Assembly: GCA_018267285.1 (NCBI GenBank)
Contig: JAFDYU010000015.1
Location: 144,599-208,598, forward strand
DNA from: Bacteroidota bacterium
Lineage (GTDB): Bacteria; Bacteroidota; Bacteroidia; Cytophagales; Cyclobacteriaceae
Length of the DNA: 64,000 nucleotides
Direction: 5' to 3'
Part shown: one piece after another, positions 36,428-44,623 of the stretch
Numbering within the stretch: position 1 is the first letter of the stretch
Layout of the letters: every line of letters begins with the position of its first letter
The notes under the pieces: generated by a model
Told to the model about the DNA's origin: nothing
The model's input: the letters and a program-made list of their open reading frames with translations, nothing else
The model's database searches: none
Position numbers and translations under genes: made by a program

Positions 36428-36891
36428 TGCGAAATCGATTCAATGATTTTTTCTAAGTCGCCTTCTTTCAGCTCACCTTCAATCAACTTTCGTTTTTTTG
36501 TTGTTGGATTTACAACCAGCGTGGCGGGAAGCGCACCCGACCAATTTTTATCCAGCTTCTCAATCCACGAACTTGGGTTTTCTTCGGTAAGAATTACCAC
36601 CTTCGACTGAAGTTTTTTACGCTCTATAAATTTTTTCACTTTGTCGGGATTGGGATCAAGGTCATAATCCATACTTACCAGCAACACGTTCACATTTTTG
36701 TTCTGGGCATTCACCTTTTCAAAAAAGGGAAGCTCTTTTACACACGGCCCACACCAGGTAGCCCAAAAATTGACCACGTTAACCCGAGATCCATCGTTGA
36801 TTAACTTTTGGAGTTCGGGCAGCTTAACCGACTCTTGACCTCGAGCGGTAAAATAGAATAGGGAAAGGCAGATAAAAAGATATTTACTCAT
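36424..36891 (-). CDS. TlpA-like thioredoxin-family protein
   Basis: A 155-residue exported thioredoxin-fold protein with a signal peptide (about 1-19). The active site is WCGPC (C47/C50) in VVNFWATWCGPCVKELPFF, and the cis-Pro lies in GALPATLVV. This is the TlpA/ResA type, which reduces disulfides in the periplasm. It heads a three-gene minus-strand set with the cyclophilin and redoxin, an apparent protein-folding and redox module; DsbD 20 kb away could supply electrons. Confidence 0.93.
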   Translation of the reverse strand: MSKYLFICLSLFYFTARGQESVKLPELQKLINDGSRVNVVNFWATWCGPCVKELPFFEKVNAQNKNVNVLLVSMDYDLDPNPDKVKKFIERKKLQSKVVILTEENPSSWIEKLDKNWSGALPATLVVNPTTKKRKLIEGELKEGDLEKIIESISQ

Positions 36892-37249
36892 TTGCTAAAA
36901 ATTAATTGACAAAATTACAGACGAAATACTTATCAAATGGTTGAACTTTAACTCGAGTAGTTAAACTAAAACCCATGTAAGCTAAAGGTAATATTGAAAA
37001 CTAAATTGGTAAAATTCAGGCACTTAGAAACAGCTCAATACGATTTCCACAAAAACTAACATTTATCAACATTAGTATATTCTTAAACATTAAATATCTG
37101 ATTAACAGTATTTTAGATATTATTTCATCAATCCATTCTTTGTGGACAACTATTTTGCTGCCAAAAGAAGGCCATAATTCCTCAGTTATTACAATCGGCT
37201 AAAAATCAAGGGTGTACATCCAACACGCAATAAATTTTTACTTTCGAAA
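36892..37249. other. Longest intergenic region: AT-rich, divergent, DnaA-box-like words
   Basis: This 358-nt gap separates the divergent TlpA-like and nitronate monooxygenase genes and contains no credible reading frame. TTATCAACA (37063-37071, plus) and TTGTCCACA (37141-37149, minus) each differ by one base from the DnaA box TTATCCACA; ATTTCCACA (37043-37051) is weaker. Between them is a very AT-rich stretch (about 37072-37130). TACTTTCG at 37239-37246 may be the -7 box for the plus-strand gene. It could be a promoter region only, or a replication-related site. Confidence 0.4.
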
Positions 37250-38194
37250 ATGACAAACCGCATTCAAAAACTCTTCAACATCGAGTACCCGATTATCCAG
37301 GCCGGAATGGTGTGGTGCAGCGGCTGGAGGCTGGCTTCGGCTGTGAGTAATGCAGGTGGGCTGGGGCTTATCGGCTCCGGCTCGATGCACCCCGAAACGC
37401 TCGAAGTCCACATTCAGAAATGTAAAGCAGCTACAACCAAGCCTTTTGGCGTAAATGTGCCGCTGCTTTATCCTGAAATGGATAAGATCATGAAGATTAT
37501 TGTTGACGAAGGAGTAAAAATTGTTTTTACGTCTGCGGGCAACCCCGCCATCTGGACAAATTTCTTAAAAGAAAAAGGGATAACCGTTACCCATGTTGTG
37601 TCGAGCACAAAGTTTGCTTTGAAAAGTGTTGACGCGGGTGTGGATGCAGTAGTAGCCGAAGGCTTTGAAGCAGGCGGGCACAACGGGCGAGAGGAGACAA
37701 CAACCATGTGTCTGTTGCCCAAGGTGCGCGAAGCCGTTACCGTTCCGTTGATAGCTGCAGGTGGAATTGCCAGTGGCCGAGCCATGCTTGCTGCAGAGGC
37801 ACTCGGTGCAGATGGGGTGCAGATTGGAACACGCTTTGCGGCCGCTTTAGAATCTTCGGGTCATGAGAATTTTAAAAATCGTATTGTGAACCTAGGCGAA
37901 GGGGAAACCATGCTCACCATGAAGCAACTGGTGCCCGTGCGGATGATCAAAAATAGATTTTACCAACAAGTGGCGGAAGCAGAACAAAACGGAGTATCAG
38001 CCGAGGAGCTAAAAAACCTTTTGGGAAGAGGCCGATCTAAACGCGGAATATTTGAAGGCGATATGGAAGACGGAGAGCTGGAGATTGGGCAGGCGGCTTC
38101 GTTTGTTAAGGGAATTTTGCCGGCATCGGCAATACTCAATGAAATATGGGAAGAATATCTTGAGTCTAAAAAATCGTTGCTCAAGAGGCAATAG
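37250..38194 (+). CDS. Nitronate monooxygenase / FabK-like flavoprotein
   Basis: A 314-residue FMN-dependent TIM-barrel protein. Marks include YPIIQAGMVWCSGWRLASAV, GGLGLIGSGSM, VNVPLL, EGFEAGGHNGREETTTM, PLIAAGGIASGRAMLAA and GADGVQIGTRF. These fit the nitronate monooxygenase family, which also contains the enoyl-ACP reductase FabK. The AGGHNG catalytic His is kept. Distinguishing nitroalkane oxidation from a fatty-acid role is not possible here. Its 3' end overlaps a small minus-strand gene by 14 nt. Confidence 0.88.
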   Translation: MTNRIQKLFNIEYPIIQAGMVWCSGWRLASAVSNAGGLGLIGSGSMHPETLEVHIQKCKAATTKPFGVNVPLLYPEMDKIMKIIVDEGVKIVFTSAGNPAIWTNFLKEKGITVTHVVSSTKFALKSVDAGVDAVVAEGFEAGGHNGREETTTMCLLPKVREAVTVPLIAAGGIASGRAMLAAEALGADGVQIGTRFAAALESSGHENFKNRIVNLGEGETMLTMKQLVPVRMIKNRFYQQVAEAEQNGVSAEELKNLLGRGRSKRGIFEGDMEDGELEIGQAASFVKGILPASAILNEIWEEYLESKKSLLKRQ

Positions 38195-38435
38195 CAAGGT
38201 TCTCAGCCGTTGAAGGATAAACTTCAACAGGCTTTTCTTTTATCGAATAAAAGTTTTCATACCAGGCAATGTAGTGTTCGTATTGCAGGCAATCGTTTAG
38301 GAGAGAGTCGCCCATCAAAATTTTAATAACCCGATTGCAGTCGATGGTTTTCCATATCCTATCTTTTTGCTCCAACGGCAAGGAAGAAATTCGTACGTAT
38401 TTTATCCCTTTGTAATTTTCTGCTGCGGCTTTCAT
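38181..38435 (-). CDS. Small hypothetical protein
   Basis: An 84-residue soluble protein without signal peptide, membrane segment or known motif. KYVRISSLPLEQKDRIWKTI and IKILMGDSLLNDCLQYEHYI look like ordinary coding sequence with sensible composition, and I believe similar small proteins occur in related Bacteroidota, though I cannot name a family. Its end overlaps the nitronate monooxygenase end by 14 nt. Its start lies 93 nt from the divergent aminotransferase gene. Confidence 0.6.
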   Translation of the reverse strand: MKAAAENYKGIKYVRISSLPLEQKDRIWKTIDCNRVIKILMGDSLLNDCLQYEHYIAWYENFYSIKEKPVEVYPSTAENLAIAS

Positions 38436-38528
38436 CCGGTGTTCGTTTGTAGCCGTTAATCAAATACAGCGTTTTTTAGTAACCTGAATTTATTTTGTTT
38501 GTTTGTTAATTTGCTAAATCGTTTAGAA

Positions 38529-39677
38529 ATGCTCACTAATCAAAAGAAAAAATTTACACTCCCGGCCGGCTCGGTGTACCTCAACTGCGCCTACATGTCT
38601 CCGCTGCTCAAAGAAGTGGAAAAAACGGGCATAGAAGGTATTAAGAGAAAAAGAAACCCGTCAACTATTTCAGCGGAAGATTTTTTTACGGAATCGGAGA
38701 AACTCCGGCATCATTTCGCCCGGCTCATACACGCACCCGAACCAAATAGAATAGTAACGATACCCTCGGTATCGTACGGACTTGCCACCGTAGCTCAAAA
38801 TTTAAAAGTTGACAGCAGCCACAACATCATTGTTGCTGACGAGCAATTTCCAAGCAATGTTTATCCGTGGCTGCGATTTCAGCAGGAAAGAAAAGCAACG
38901 GTAAAATTAATTTCACCTCCACAGTCATTTTCAGATCGGGGCAAAATCTGGAACGAACGCATACTAAATGCAATAGACCCAAATACCAGGTTGGTGGCAC
39001 TTGGAAATGTACACTGGACAGATGGAACAAAATTCGATTTGACGGAAATTAGAAAACGCACACGTGAGGTTGGTGCGCTTTTGGTAATTGATGGATCGCA
39101 GAGTGTTGGTGCATTGCCGTTTAACGTATCTTCAATTCAACCCGATGCACTGGTATGTGCGGGATACAAATGGCTGTTTGGCCCGTATTCTATGGGCTTG
39201 GCTTATTACGGAAGTTTTTTCGATGACGGCAAACCCATCGAAGAAAGTTGGATGAACCGAAAAAACAGTGAAGACTTTAAAGCACTGGTCAACTACCAAA
39301 ACGAGTACCAACCCGGGGCACTTCGCTACGAGGTAGGCGAACACAGTCACTTCATTCAGGCACCGATGATGATTGCTGCCCTGAAGCAGGTTGTGCAATG
39401 GAAGCCGGAAAACATTCAGACCTATTGTGCGAAGATTTCACGCGAACCTGTTCGGCTGCTTCGCGAGTCGGGTTTTTTGGTTGAAGACGAAAACTTCAGG
39501 GGCCACCATATGTTTGGCGTGAGATTGCCTGCGCACGCAGACTTTGAAAAAATAAAGAAGAGACTGAAAAAAAATAAAATTTCTGTTTCATTGCGCGGGG
39601 AGGTCATCCGGGTATCACCGCATCTGTACAACTCAGAAAATGATTTAATAAAATTAGCGGAAGTACTCACCCGTTAA
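38529..39677 (+). CDS. Class V aminotransferase (PLP enzyme)
   Basis: A 382-residue fold-type I PLP enzyme. The Schiff-base lysine sits in CAGYKWLFGPYSMGLAYYG; the PLP-binding Asp in LLVIDGSQSVGALPF. YLNCAYMSPL near the N terminus and ALRYEVGEHSHF are typical of the cysteine desulfurase-like branch. No cysteine of an active desulfurase loop is evident, so an aminotransferase or lyase role is more likely; the substrate is unknown. The ATG at 38529 is chosen over a TTG 30 nt earlier. Its end overlaps the cytochrome b5-like gene by 11 nt. Confidence 0.88.
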   Translation: MLTNQKKKFTLPAGSVYLNCAYMSPLLKEVEKTGIEGIKRKRNPSTISAEDFFTESEKLRHHFARLIHAPEPNRIVTIPSVSYGLATVAQNLKVDSSHNIIVADEQFPSNVYPWLRFQQERKATVKLISPPQSFSDRGKIWNERILNAIDPNTRLVALGNVHWTDGTKFDLTEIRKRTREVGALLVIDGSQSVGALPFNVSSIQPDALVCAGYKWLFGPYSMGLAYYGSFFDDGKPIEESWMNRKNSEDFKALVNYQNEYQPGALRYEVGEHSHFIQAPMMIAALKQVVQWKPENIQTYCAKISREPVRLLRESGFLVEDENFRGHHMFGVRLPAHADFEKIKKRLKKNKISVSLRGEVIRVSPHLYNSENDLIKLAEVLTR

Positions 39678-39915
39678 TTTTTTTCAGCCGGCCCACGACC
39701 ACAAATTTTTCGAATACACGTTCGGTATGGGGCGCATCGATTAATTCATCGGTTAAATCTTGCCCTGCCCAATGTTCATAATGCGTTCCGGTTCGCCACA
39801 AACGCGAGGAGGTGACATCGTAGATCAGCCCTTTGTACGCTATCCAAACCTCAGGCTTATCCTGCCCATTTCGTAATGCGAGTTGCGATGGTGTGTATGC
39901 TGCTGGCGTGCTCAT
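39667..39915 (-). CDS. Minimal cytochrome b5-like protein
   Basis: An 82-residue single-domain protein: YTPSQLALRNGQDKPEVWIAYKG leads to IYDVTSSRLWRTGTHYEHWAG and DLTDELIDAPH. This is the bacterial heme/steroid-binding b5-like pattern; candidate axial ligands are a His in GTHYEH and the His in APH, while the classic HPGG is absent. It has no signal or membrane segment. Its start overlaps the RDD gene stop by 4 nt, so both are expressed together. Heme binding is inferred, not certain. Confidence 0.78.
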   Translation of the reverse strand: MSTPAAYTPSQLALRNGQDKPEVWIAYKGLIYDVTSSRLWRTGTHYEHWAGQDLTDELIDAPHTERVFEKFVVVGRLKKING

Positions 39916-40625
39916 CCTCGTGAGGTGAGATGGTTGTAATCTTTTATCAAGGTAAGAATGAAAGTATTAGGCGTTAGGCTCGTGCTAATACTGAGTCGGG
40001 ATTTTATCTTTTCTGTAAGCACGTGCAAAGGTTCTTCGTTGCCCGACATCTTCTGTGCTTCAAGCACGCGCTGCATTAAATCAATATCGGATGGAAGCAA
40101 TTGAAGAGCCTGTTCAAAGGTTGGAGTATAATTGGCTTCTTCGGTAATGAAAATTTCATTGGCCTTAATTTCTTTTTCTTTTGTAAGCTTAACTACAGCC
40201 GTACCGGCCACCACATCACCTAAGCGTTGGCCCTTGCCGCCCGCAGCAATAAATAGCACGGCTATTGCCCCGTTAAGAATGTAATAATCAATAAACGAAA
40301 ATATCCACCGGATAATGTAGTTGCCTACGGTGGCTCTGGTGCCATTCATTTTAATGACTTGGATCTTCATCAAATATTTTCCGGGAGTTTGGCCGTTCAT
40401 GAAAATTTCGAAAAGCAAATTGAACAACAGCCAGGGGATAAGAATCAGCCCTATACCCAGCCAAATCTTGTTTATTTTCAAGTTCAGAAAAAGGGCATAT
40501 ACTGCCGCAGAATAAAGAACAAGAATCAATCGGTCGATTAAGAAACCCAGTATTCGTTCGCCTACACTGGCTACCGGGAAACGGATGACTACGTTTTGCG
40601 ATGTTCGAACGGTGATGTGCTGCAT
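39912..40625 (-). CDS. RDD-family membrane protein
   Basis: A 237-residue inner-membrane protein. The RDD domain (about 18-150) begins VASVGERILGFLIDRLIL, with an R..D pair, and continues through about three hydrophobic segments and the QTPGKYLMKIQVI and GQRLGDVVAGTAVVKL motifs. A soluble C-terminal tail (about 155-237) follows. RDD proteins have been linked to ion exchange in some bacteria, but function here is open. It diverges from the dipeptidase-SpoIIM-MoxR run; RDD genes commonly accompany that set. Confidence 0.9.
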   Translation of the reverse strand: MQHITVRTSQNVVIRFPVASVGERILGFLIDRLILVLYSAAVYALFLNLKINKIWLGIGLILIPWLLFNLLFEIFMNGQTPGKYLMKIQVIKMNGTRATVGNYIIRWIFSFIDYYILNGAIAVLFIAAGGKGQRLGDVVAGTAVVKLTKEKEIKANEIFITEEANYTPTFEQALQLLPSDIDLMQRVLEAQKMSGNEEPLHVLTEKIKSRLSISTSLTPNTFILTLIKDYNHLTSRG

Positions 40626-40645
40626 AACTTAGGCAAAAATACATC

Positions 40646-40674
40646 TTGCTGTTTCGCCATAACTATTATCTTTC
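40646..40674 (+). promoter_or_regulatory. Promoter for dipeptidase and probably the MoxR cluster
   Basis: TTG (40646-40648), an 18-nt spacer and TATCTTTC (40667-40674) fit the Bacteroidota pattern with one mismatch. The dipeptidase ATG follows 12 nt later, so the leader is short. Confidence 0.5.
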
Positions 40675-40685
40675 GTGAAAAAAAC

Positions 40686-41927
40686 ATGAAAAAATATTAC
40701 GTTCTTCTCTTGTTGGCTGCTTGTTGTGTGCGATGTTCTGAAAAGAAACCGGTGGACCGCATGAACGATGAACAACTTCATGCTTTGGCCAATGATTTGG
40801 CGCAGAAATTCATAATTACCGATGGCCATGTAGATCTGCCGTACTGGTTGAAGGATAGAAACTTTGTTCCCAACAAGGAAACCCTCGACACGATGGTGCA
40901 CGCAAACAAAGCCAACATGGATTTTGTCAGGGCAAAAAAAGGCGGGTTAGATGCGCCCTTCATGTCGATTTACATCCCGTCAGAATACCAGAAGCAAACC
41001 GATTACGGAAAATCGTTGGTAGACTCGCTCGTAAATACGGTAGAGGCTATTGCGAACGGTCTGCCGGATGAATTTGCATTGGCCAAAACACCTGCTGAAG
41101 TAGAAGCCAATACTAAAAATGGCAAAATCTCATTGCCCATGGGTATGGAAAACGGTGCACCCATTGGTATGGATTTAAAAAATGTAAAATATTTTTACGA
41201 TCGCGGTATTCGCTACATCACACTTACACACAGCAAAAACAACCAGATAGGCGACTCTTCGGGCGACACCGCAAAATGGAATGGCCTCAGCCCTTTTGGA
41301 AAAGAGGTGGTAAAAGAAATGAACCGCGTGGGCATTATGGTTGACATCTCCCACGTAGCCGACAGCACTTTTTATCAGGTGATGAAACTAACCAATGTGC
41401 CTTGCATTGCCTCGCACTCTTCGTGCAGGCATTTTGCCCCAACCGTAAGGCGAGACATGACGGACGACATGATCAGGAAGCTCGGAGAAAACAAAGGAGT
41501 AATCTGCGTAAACTTTTTTACAGGCTTTATAGATTCTACAGTGGCCAATTATATGTCTCAATCGCGTAAGGAAATCGAAGGCTTATTGAAAGAAAAAAAA
41601 TTGACGTTTAAAGATTCGATGGGTCAAAAACTGGCTTCCAATTACCGGAAGGAGCACCCCATGCCAACCGTTGACATTGCACGAGTTGCCGATCACATCG
41701 ACCATATCAAAAATTTGATTGGAATAGACCACGTAGCTTTCGGCTCTGATTTCGATGGTGTTGACAATATGCTTCCACAAGACCTTACCGATGTTTCGAT
41801 GTATCCAAATTTGATCTACACGTTGCTAAAACGCGGTTACTCGGAAGAGGATATTGAGAAGATCTGTTACAAAAACGTATGGCGTGTGTGGAACAAAGTA
41901 GAAGAAGTTGCGCACGCAGCTCAGTAA
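40686..41927 (+). CDS. Membrane dipeptidase (M19 family), lipoprotein
   Basis: A 413-residue zinc dipeptidase. From the ATG at 40686 (MKKYYVLLLLAACC) a lipoprotein-type signal ends at one of the Cys near residues 14-18. Metal-site marks are DGHVDLP (HxD), GMENGAPIG (bridging Glu), DISHVADSTFY, ASHSSCR and FGSDFDGVDN. The family hydrolyses dipeptides, some D-amino-acid containing. It sits between the RDD gene and the SpoIIM gene, 7 nt before the latter, and so shares its transcript, which is unusual for the MoxR cluster. Confidence 0.93.
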   Translation: MKKYYVLLLLAACCVRCSEKKPVDRMNDEQLHALANDLAQKFIITDGHVDLPYWLKDRNFVPNKETLDTMVHANKANMDFVRAKKGGLDAPFMSIYIPSEYQKQTDYGKSLVDSLVNTVEAIANGLPDEFALAKTPAEVEANTKNGKISLPMGMENGAPIGMDLKNVKYFYDRGIRYITLTHSKNNQIGDSSGDTAKWNGLSPFGKEVVKEMNRVGIMVDISHVADSTFYQVMKLTNVPCIASHSSCRHFAPTVRRDMTDDMIRKLGENKGVICVNFFTGFIDSTVANYMSQSRKEIEGLLKEKKLTFKDSMGQKLASNYRKEHPMPTVDIARVADHIDHIKNLIGIDHVAFGSDFDGVDNMLPQDLTDVSMYPNLIYTLLKRGYSEEDIEKICYKNVWRVWNKVEEVAHAAQ

Positions 41928-41934
41928 CGCAACG

Positions 41935-42894
41935 ATGCAGGAGGCGGCATTCATAAAACAAAACAAACCCCGTTGGGAAGAGTTTGAAAAATTGATCGCT
42001 ACAGATCAACCGCCTCAACCCGACAGGCTGGCCGAACTGTTTATTCTCCTCACCGATGATCTTTCGTTTGCGCGGTCGCAATACCCCAACAGCCGGGTTA
42101 CCGAATATCTTAATCTGTTGGCCGGAAAGGTTCATCGAACTATTTACAAAAACCAGAAAGAAGAGAAAAACAGGTTTATCCATTTCTGGAAAATAGAAGT
42201 GCCCCAGGCCATGTATCATTCTCGCAAACAGCTATCCTATGCCTTTATCATTTTTATAGTAGCGGGGTTGATCGGTGCGGTGTCAACGGCAAATGACGAC
42301 ACATTTGTTCGATTGATTCTTAGCGATGGATATGTAAACATGACTTTAGAAAATATTAAAAGCGGTAACCCTACACGCGTGTATTCCTCAGGGGGAGAAA
42401 TGAATATGTTTTTTGCGATTACGTACAACAACATTTTGGTATCGTTTAAGATGTTTGCGTTTGCGGCTTTAACATCGCTGTGTACCGGCTACTTTCTGTT
42501 TTACAATGGGCTGATGATGGGCACTTTCTTTATGTTTATATACCAGCAAAACCAACTGGCACAAGCATTGCCGGTAATTATGCTTCACGGCACTATTGAG
42601 CTATCCTCGATTGTGATTGCCGCAGCCGCAGGTTTTGTTATGGGCAACAGCTTTCTTTTTCCGGGCACCTATTCTCGGCTTACATCATTTAAAGCCGGTG
42701 CCTTGCGTGGTCTAAAAATAATTATGGGGCTGGTCCCATTTTTTATTGTGGCGGGCTTTATTGAATCGTTTATTACGCGTTATGCTTTTATGCACTGGGT
42801 TTTTAAGCTAGGCATAATTGGGCTGTCGGCATTTTTGATGATATACTATTTTGTTGTGTACCCTTTTCAACTAAAAAGACATGGAAGATTTTAA
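41935..42894 (+). CDS. SpoIIM-family membrane protein
   Basis: A 319-residue polytopic protein from the ATG at 41935. The soluble N-terminal part (about 1-95) contains KQNKPRWEEFEKLIATDQPPQ; then come roughly six hydrophobic segments. ITYNNILVSFKMFAFAALTSL, YNGLMMGTF and LHGTIELSSIVIAAAAGF are the conserved core of the SpoIIM (stage II sporulation protein M) family. The organism need not sporulate; homologues occur widely beside MoxR genes. Role unknown, possibly membrane remodelling or a channel. Confidence 0.87.
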   Translation: MQEAAFIKQNKPRWEEFEKLIATDQPPQPDRLAELFILLTDDLSFARSQYPNSRVTEYLNLLAGKVHRTIYKNQKEEKNRFIHFWKIEVPQAMYHSRKQLSYAFIIFIVAGLIGAVSTANDDTFVRLILSDGYVNMTLENIKSGNPTRVYSSGGEMNMFFAITYNNILVSFKMFAFAALTSLCTGYFLFYNGLMMGTFFMFIYQQNQLAQALPVIMLHGTIELSSIVIAAAAGFVMGNSFLFPGTYSRLTSFKAGALRGLKIIMGLVPFFIVAGFIESFITRYAFMHWVFKLGIIGLSAFLMIYYFVVYPFQLKRHGRF

Positions 42895-43858
42895 AGCCAT
42901 AGAATTTCACCACACCCGCGATTTTGGCAAAAAAATAAATATCACGTTTGAGTTCATCAAACAAAATTTCAAGCCTCTGCTTAAAAGTATTATGCTGATT
43001 GCCGGCCCTGCCGTATTGATTGGCAGCGTTATGATCGGCATTTTTTTTTCCGACTTCATGGCACTAAGTATGGGGAAACAAAACAATAGTGAGGCGCTAC
43101 AGTATTTTACCTCGTACAAGTTTTGGTCGGAAATAGGTTTGATGTACATGTTCCTCATTTTGAGTTATGTTATCACCCTAGCCACCATTAACAGCTATAT
43201 TGCTATTTACATTAGAAAGCAATCGAACCAAATAGAAGTGCACGAAGTGTGGGAAAGTGTTCGTGTTACGATATGGAAATATGTAGGCTCCCTCCTGCTC
43301 ATGATAATAAGTGCAATACTTATTGTTTTCGTAGGGGTTATCGTGGGCATTGTAGTTCAGAAAATATCGGGTGTTGCATTAGCGTTGCTGATTATCGTTA
43401 TGGTTATTGGTTTTATTTATTTAGCGATTGGCGTTTCGTTGGTGTTCTTTGTTCAGGTAATTGAACAGACCGGTTTTTTTGCAGCAGCCGCACGATCGCT
43501 GCAATTGGTACGGGGAAAATGGTGGAGTACGTTCGGCATTTCTTTTGTTCTTTCACTTATCGGTGGTGCCATCTCTTACATCTTTATTATTCCATACTAT
43601 GTTTTTTTATTTGTAACCATGTTTCACAATACTTCTGCAGGCAACCCCTTTGAAGCCTCGCCTTCGCTTAAAACAGCGAGCTATATTTTCTTTACGCTTT
43701 ATTACTTAGCCCAAATAATTTTGCAAACATTACCCAATATAGGCCTGTCGTTTCAGTATTTTAATTTAGTTGAATTGAAGGAATCAAAAGGATTGCTGCG
43801 CGACATCGAGAACTTTGGCCAGACTCCGAAACCCGATCAACCTTCAGAAACTTTTTAA
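42881..43858 (+). CDS. Polytopic membrane protein of the MoxR-DUF58 cluster
   Basis: A 325-residue protein whose ATG overlaps the SpoIIM gene by 14 nt. A short soluble N terminus (HHTRDFGKKINITFEFIKQN) precedes about six long hydrophobic segments, and a soluble tail ends FGQTPKPDQPSETF. The layout is like the glycerophosphodiesterase-membrane-domain/DUF4013 type, but I do not recognise a precise family. Its strict position in the run suggests it works with the SpoIIM protein. Confidence 0.75.
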   Translation: MEDFKAIEFHHTRDFGKKINITFEFIKQNFKPLLKSIMLIAGPAVLIGSVMIGIFFSDFMALSMGKQNNSEALQYFTSYKFWSEIGLMYMFLILSYVITLATINSYIAIYIRKQSNQIEVHEVWESVRVTIWKYVGSLLLMIISAILIVFVGVIVGIVVQKISGVALALLIIVMVIGFIYLAIGVSLVFFVQVIEQTGFFAAAARSLQLVRGKWWSTFGISFVLSLIGGAISYIFIIPYYVFLFVTMFHNTSAGNPFEASPSLKTASYIFFTLYYLAQIILQTLPNIGLSFQYFNLVELKESKGLLRDIENFGQTPKPDQPSETF

Positions 43859-43867
43859 GGAAGAGCG

Positions 43868-44623
43868 ATGCGGAAATTTTGGTTTACGGGATTGATGTTT
43901 ATTTTTTTTGTTTCTGCAAACGGACAAGTTTCCGACACCATAAACCTGAATTTGGTTGAACCAAAAGCAGAGATAGATTCTTCAAATAGAAATTTTACTG
44001 CTGCCGACACTACTTTGTTGGAAGCCAAAAATTTTTCGGAGAGCCAACTTCAACAGCTGAAACAAAAACTCGATTACAAAGAACCGCCAACCATTGCCGA
44101 AAGCTTGTGGGAAAGATTTAAACGTTGGCTGAAATGGCTCTTTGCAAAATTATTTCGCGATTCGGCAACCACCGATTTAGGCCGGATTATTGCCTACCTA
44201 ACGGGCGTAGCTGTGGTGGCCTGGCTTATCAGGGCTTTAGTCAGGGCAAATGCGTTTCGAATTTTTTTTTCAAGCCAATCTGTCAACAAACCACTTACCG
44301 ATGTGTTTGACGAGAATATCCACGAGATGGATTTTGAAAAATTAATATCGAAAGCCACCAGCGACCATGATTTCAGGCTGGCGACCCGTTTAATTTTTTT
44401 GCAGGCGTTAAAAATTTTGTCAGACAAACACTTTCTTACCTGGAGTCCGGGTAAAACCAACCACGAATACGTGAACGAGTTGGAGGATGCGGATATCAAA
44501 CCAAGCCTCAATCAGTTAAGCATCTATTTTGATTATGCCTGGTACGGCCATTTTGAGGTATCGGCAGAAAAATATAAAGAAGTACAACACCTATTCCGCA
44601 CGCTGCGCAACCAAATAGAATGA
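43868..44623 (+). CDS. DUF4129-like membrane protein
   Basis: A 251-residue protein with a signal peptide (about 1-19), a periplasmic linker, one central membrane helix (about 98-115, RIIAYLTGVAVVAWLIRAL) and a cytoplasmic C-terminal domain. That domain has DHDFRLATRLIFLQALKIL, FLTWSPGKTNHEYVNEL and FDYAWYGHFEVSAEKY, which match DUF4129, often the tail of transglutaminase-like proteins. Function is unknown. It overlaps the next gene by 4 nt. Confidence 0.8.
   Translation: MRKFWFTGLMFIFFVSANGQVSDTINLNLVEPKAEIDSSNRNFTAADTTLLEAKNFSESQLQQLKQKLDYKEPPTIAESLWERFKRWLKWLFAKLFRDSATTDLGRIIAYLTGVAVVAWLIRALVRANAFRIFFSSQSVNKPLTDVFDENIHEMDFEKLISKATSDHDFRLATRLIFLQALKILSDKHFLTWSPGKTNHEYVNELEDADIKPSLNQLSIYFDYAWYGHFEVSAEKYKEVQHLFRTLRNQIE

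Noticed and set aside
38181-38435. Toxin-antitoxin or anti-phage element
   Set aside because: The small protein has no partner gene, no motif of such systems, and sits alone between metabolic genes.
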